From: Geobacter sp. UBA6169
GTDB lineage: Bacteria > Desulfobacterota > Desulfuromonadia > Geobacterales > Pseudopelobacteraceae
NCBI GenBank assembly: GCA_002422265.1
Contig: DIUB01000208.1
Span: 1-6,111 of the forward strand
Reading direction: 5' to 3'
Length of the DNA: 6,111 nucleotides
Made by a program: the position numbers and the translations under genes. Under the pieces are notes generated by a model that was not told the origin of the DNA, did not search any database, and saw nothing but the letters and a program-made list of their open reading frames with translations. Shown one piece after another: positions 5,679 to 6,111 of the stretch. Numbering within the stretch: position 1 is the stretch's first letter; each line of letters opens with the position of its first letter.

Positions 5679-5695
5679 CGGCAAGATGCCTGCCG
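5679..5695 (-). promoter_or_regulatory. Candidate sigma-54 promoter of the lipoprotein-kinase-regulator unit
   Basis: On the minus strand CGGCAGGCATCTTGCCG has GG (5694-5693) and GC (5682-5681) exactly 10 nt apart, with GGCA at -24 and TTGC at -12 as in the sigma-54 consensus; the usual T before GG is C. The start would fall near 5669, leaving about 24 nt of leader with the ribosome binding site. The same bases can form weak hairpins (CGGCA/TGCCG, and GCAGGC 5670-5675 with GCCTGC 5688-5693) without a T-tract, so a structural role is an alternative. Confidence 0.4.
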
Positions 5696-5700
5696 GCTGC

Positions 5701-6111
5701 TCAGCCAAGCTCAAGCATCGCCTGTTCTTCATAACTGAACATCCGGCCGATATCCATGATAATCAGCAGGTGACCGGCATGATCAAAGACGCCGGAGATA
5801 ACGTCAGATGTAACAGAACCCGAGATCAGCGGCGGCGGCGGCTGAATTTCTTCTGACCGGATCCGGATCACCTCTGCTACCGAGTCCACCACAAACCCCA
5901 GCAGGCCTCCGGAAATATCCATCACCATGATACGGGTCTGCTGATTGGCGTCCTGGTCCGGAAGGCCAAAGCGTTTTCGCAGGCAGATGATCGGAATCAC
6001 CTTGCCGCGCAGGTTGATTATCCCCTCAACAAAGTAAGGAGTGTTGGGCATTTTGGTTATTGCGGGCATACGGATGATTTCACGCACATGCAATACGTCA
6101 ACGCCGTACTC
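5701..6111 (-). CDS. cheW: CheW-like chemotaxis coupling protein, N-terminus outside window
   Basis: 136 C-terminal residues of a CheW domain are visible, running off the window edge in frame (first visible residues EYGVDVLHVREIIRMP). Typical CheW landmarks follow: FVEGIINLRGKVIPIICLRKRFGL, then RIMVMDISGGLLGFVVDSVAEVIRI, and the terminal GVFDHAGHLLIIMDIGRMF. CheW bridges chemoreceptors and the CheA kinase at the cytoplasmic membrane. The usual length is about 150-170 residues, so only some 15-30 residues should be missing. A TTG codon at 6091-6093 is internal, as conserved residues precede it. There is no second domain C-terminal to it, which argues against CheV or CheA. It probably belongs to a chemotaxis cluster beyond the edge; its link with the kinase operon 56 bp downstream is uncertain. 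Confidence 0.92.
   Translation of the reverse strand, partial: EYGVDVLHVREIIRMPAITKMPNTPYFVEGIINLRGKVIPIICLRKRFGLPDQDANQQTRIMVMDISGGLLGFVVDSVAEVIRIRSEEIQPPPPLISGSVTSDVISGVFDHAGHLLIIMDIGRMFSYEEQAMLELG

Noticed and set aside
6091..6093. TTG as start codon of the CheW gene
   Set aside because: Conserved CheW residues (EYGVDVL) continue in frame upstream to the window edge, so the gene is cut by the window and does not start here.

Overview
The window looks like a chromosomal segment of a Gram-negative deltaproteobacterium, most likely of the Geobacter/Desulfuromonadales type. This is inferred from gene content, not from a marker gene. The supporting content is a 7TMR-DISM histidine kinase paired with an NtrC-type sigma-54 activator, small exported proteins including an Lcl/DUF1566 domain protein, a lipoprotein, a CheW, and GNAT toxin debris. 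All intact genes lie on the minus strand. The only plus-strand gene is a broken one.

Right part (6111 down to 2142, read on the minus strand). A CheW-like chemotaxis adaptor enters from the window edge without its N-terminus. A 56-bp gap follows, holding a candidate sigma-54 (-24/-12) promoter. Then comes a compact three-gene unit: a 68-residue lipoprotein, a 627-residue membrane histidine kinase, and a 464-residue response regulator with a sigma-54 AAA+ domain. The kinase has a periplasmic sensor, seven membrane helices and a cytoplasmic HisKA/HATPase core. Gaps of 11 bp and 6 bp suggest one operon and translational coupling. The expected flow is an envelope or periplasmic signal to the kinase, phosphotransfer to Asp55 of the regulator, then activation of sigma-54 promoters. 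One of those may be the unit's own promoter.

Middle (1501-2136). A plus-strand GNAT acetyltransferase fragment of the TacT-like toxin class keeps the acetyl-CoA loop and C-terminal half but has lost its N-terminal half. Just upstream are a strong ribosome binding site, an ATG out of frame with the fragment, and two perfect palindromes. I read this as the remains of an antitoxin-toxin operon collapsed by an internal deletion. The same 365-bp interval also carries a candidate sigma-54 promoter facing left, towards the gene at 1090-1500.

Left part (1-1500, minus strand). Three small exported proteins follow each other: an eight-cysteine secreted protein of unknown function, a single-domain DUF1566/Lcl_C protein, and a beta-rich unknown with two cysteines. 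Between the first and second are two REP-like palindromes sharing the core GTTGGGTT/AACCCAAC. Calls for promoters and operators come from reading motifs by eye and need experimental or comparative support.
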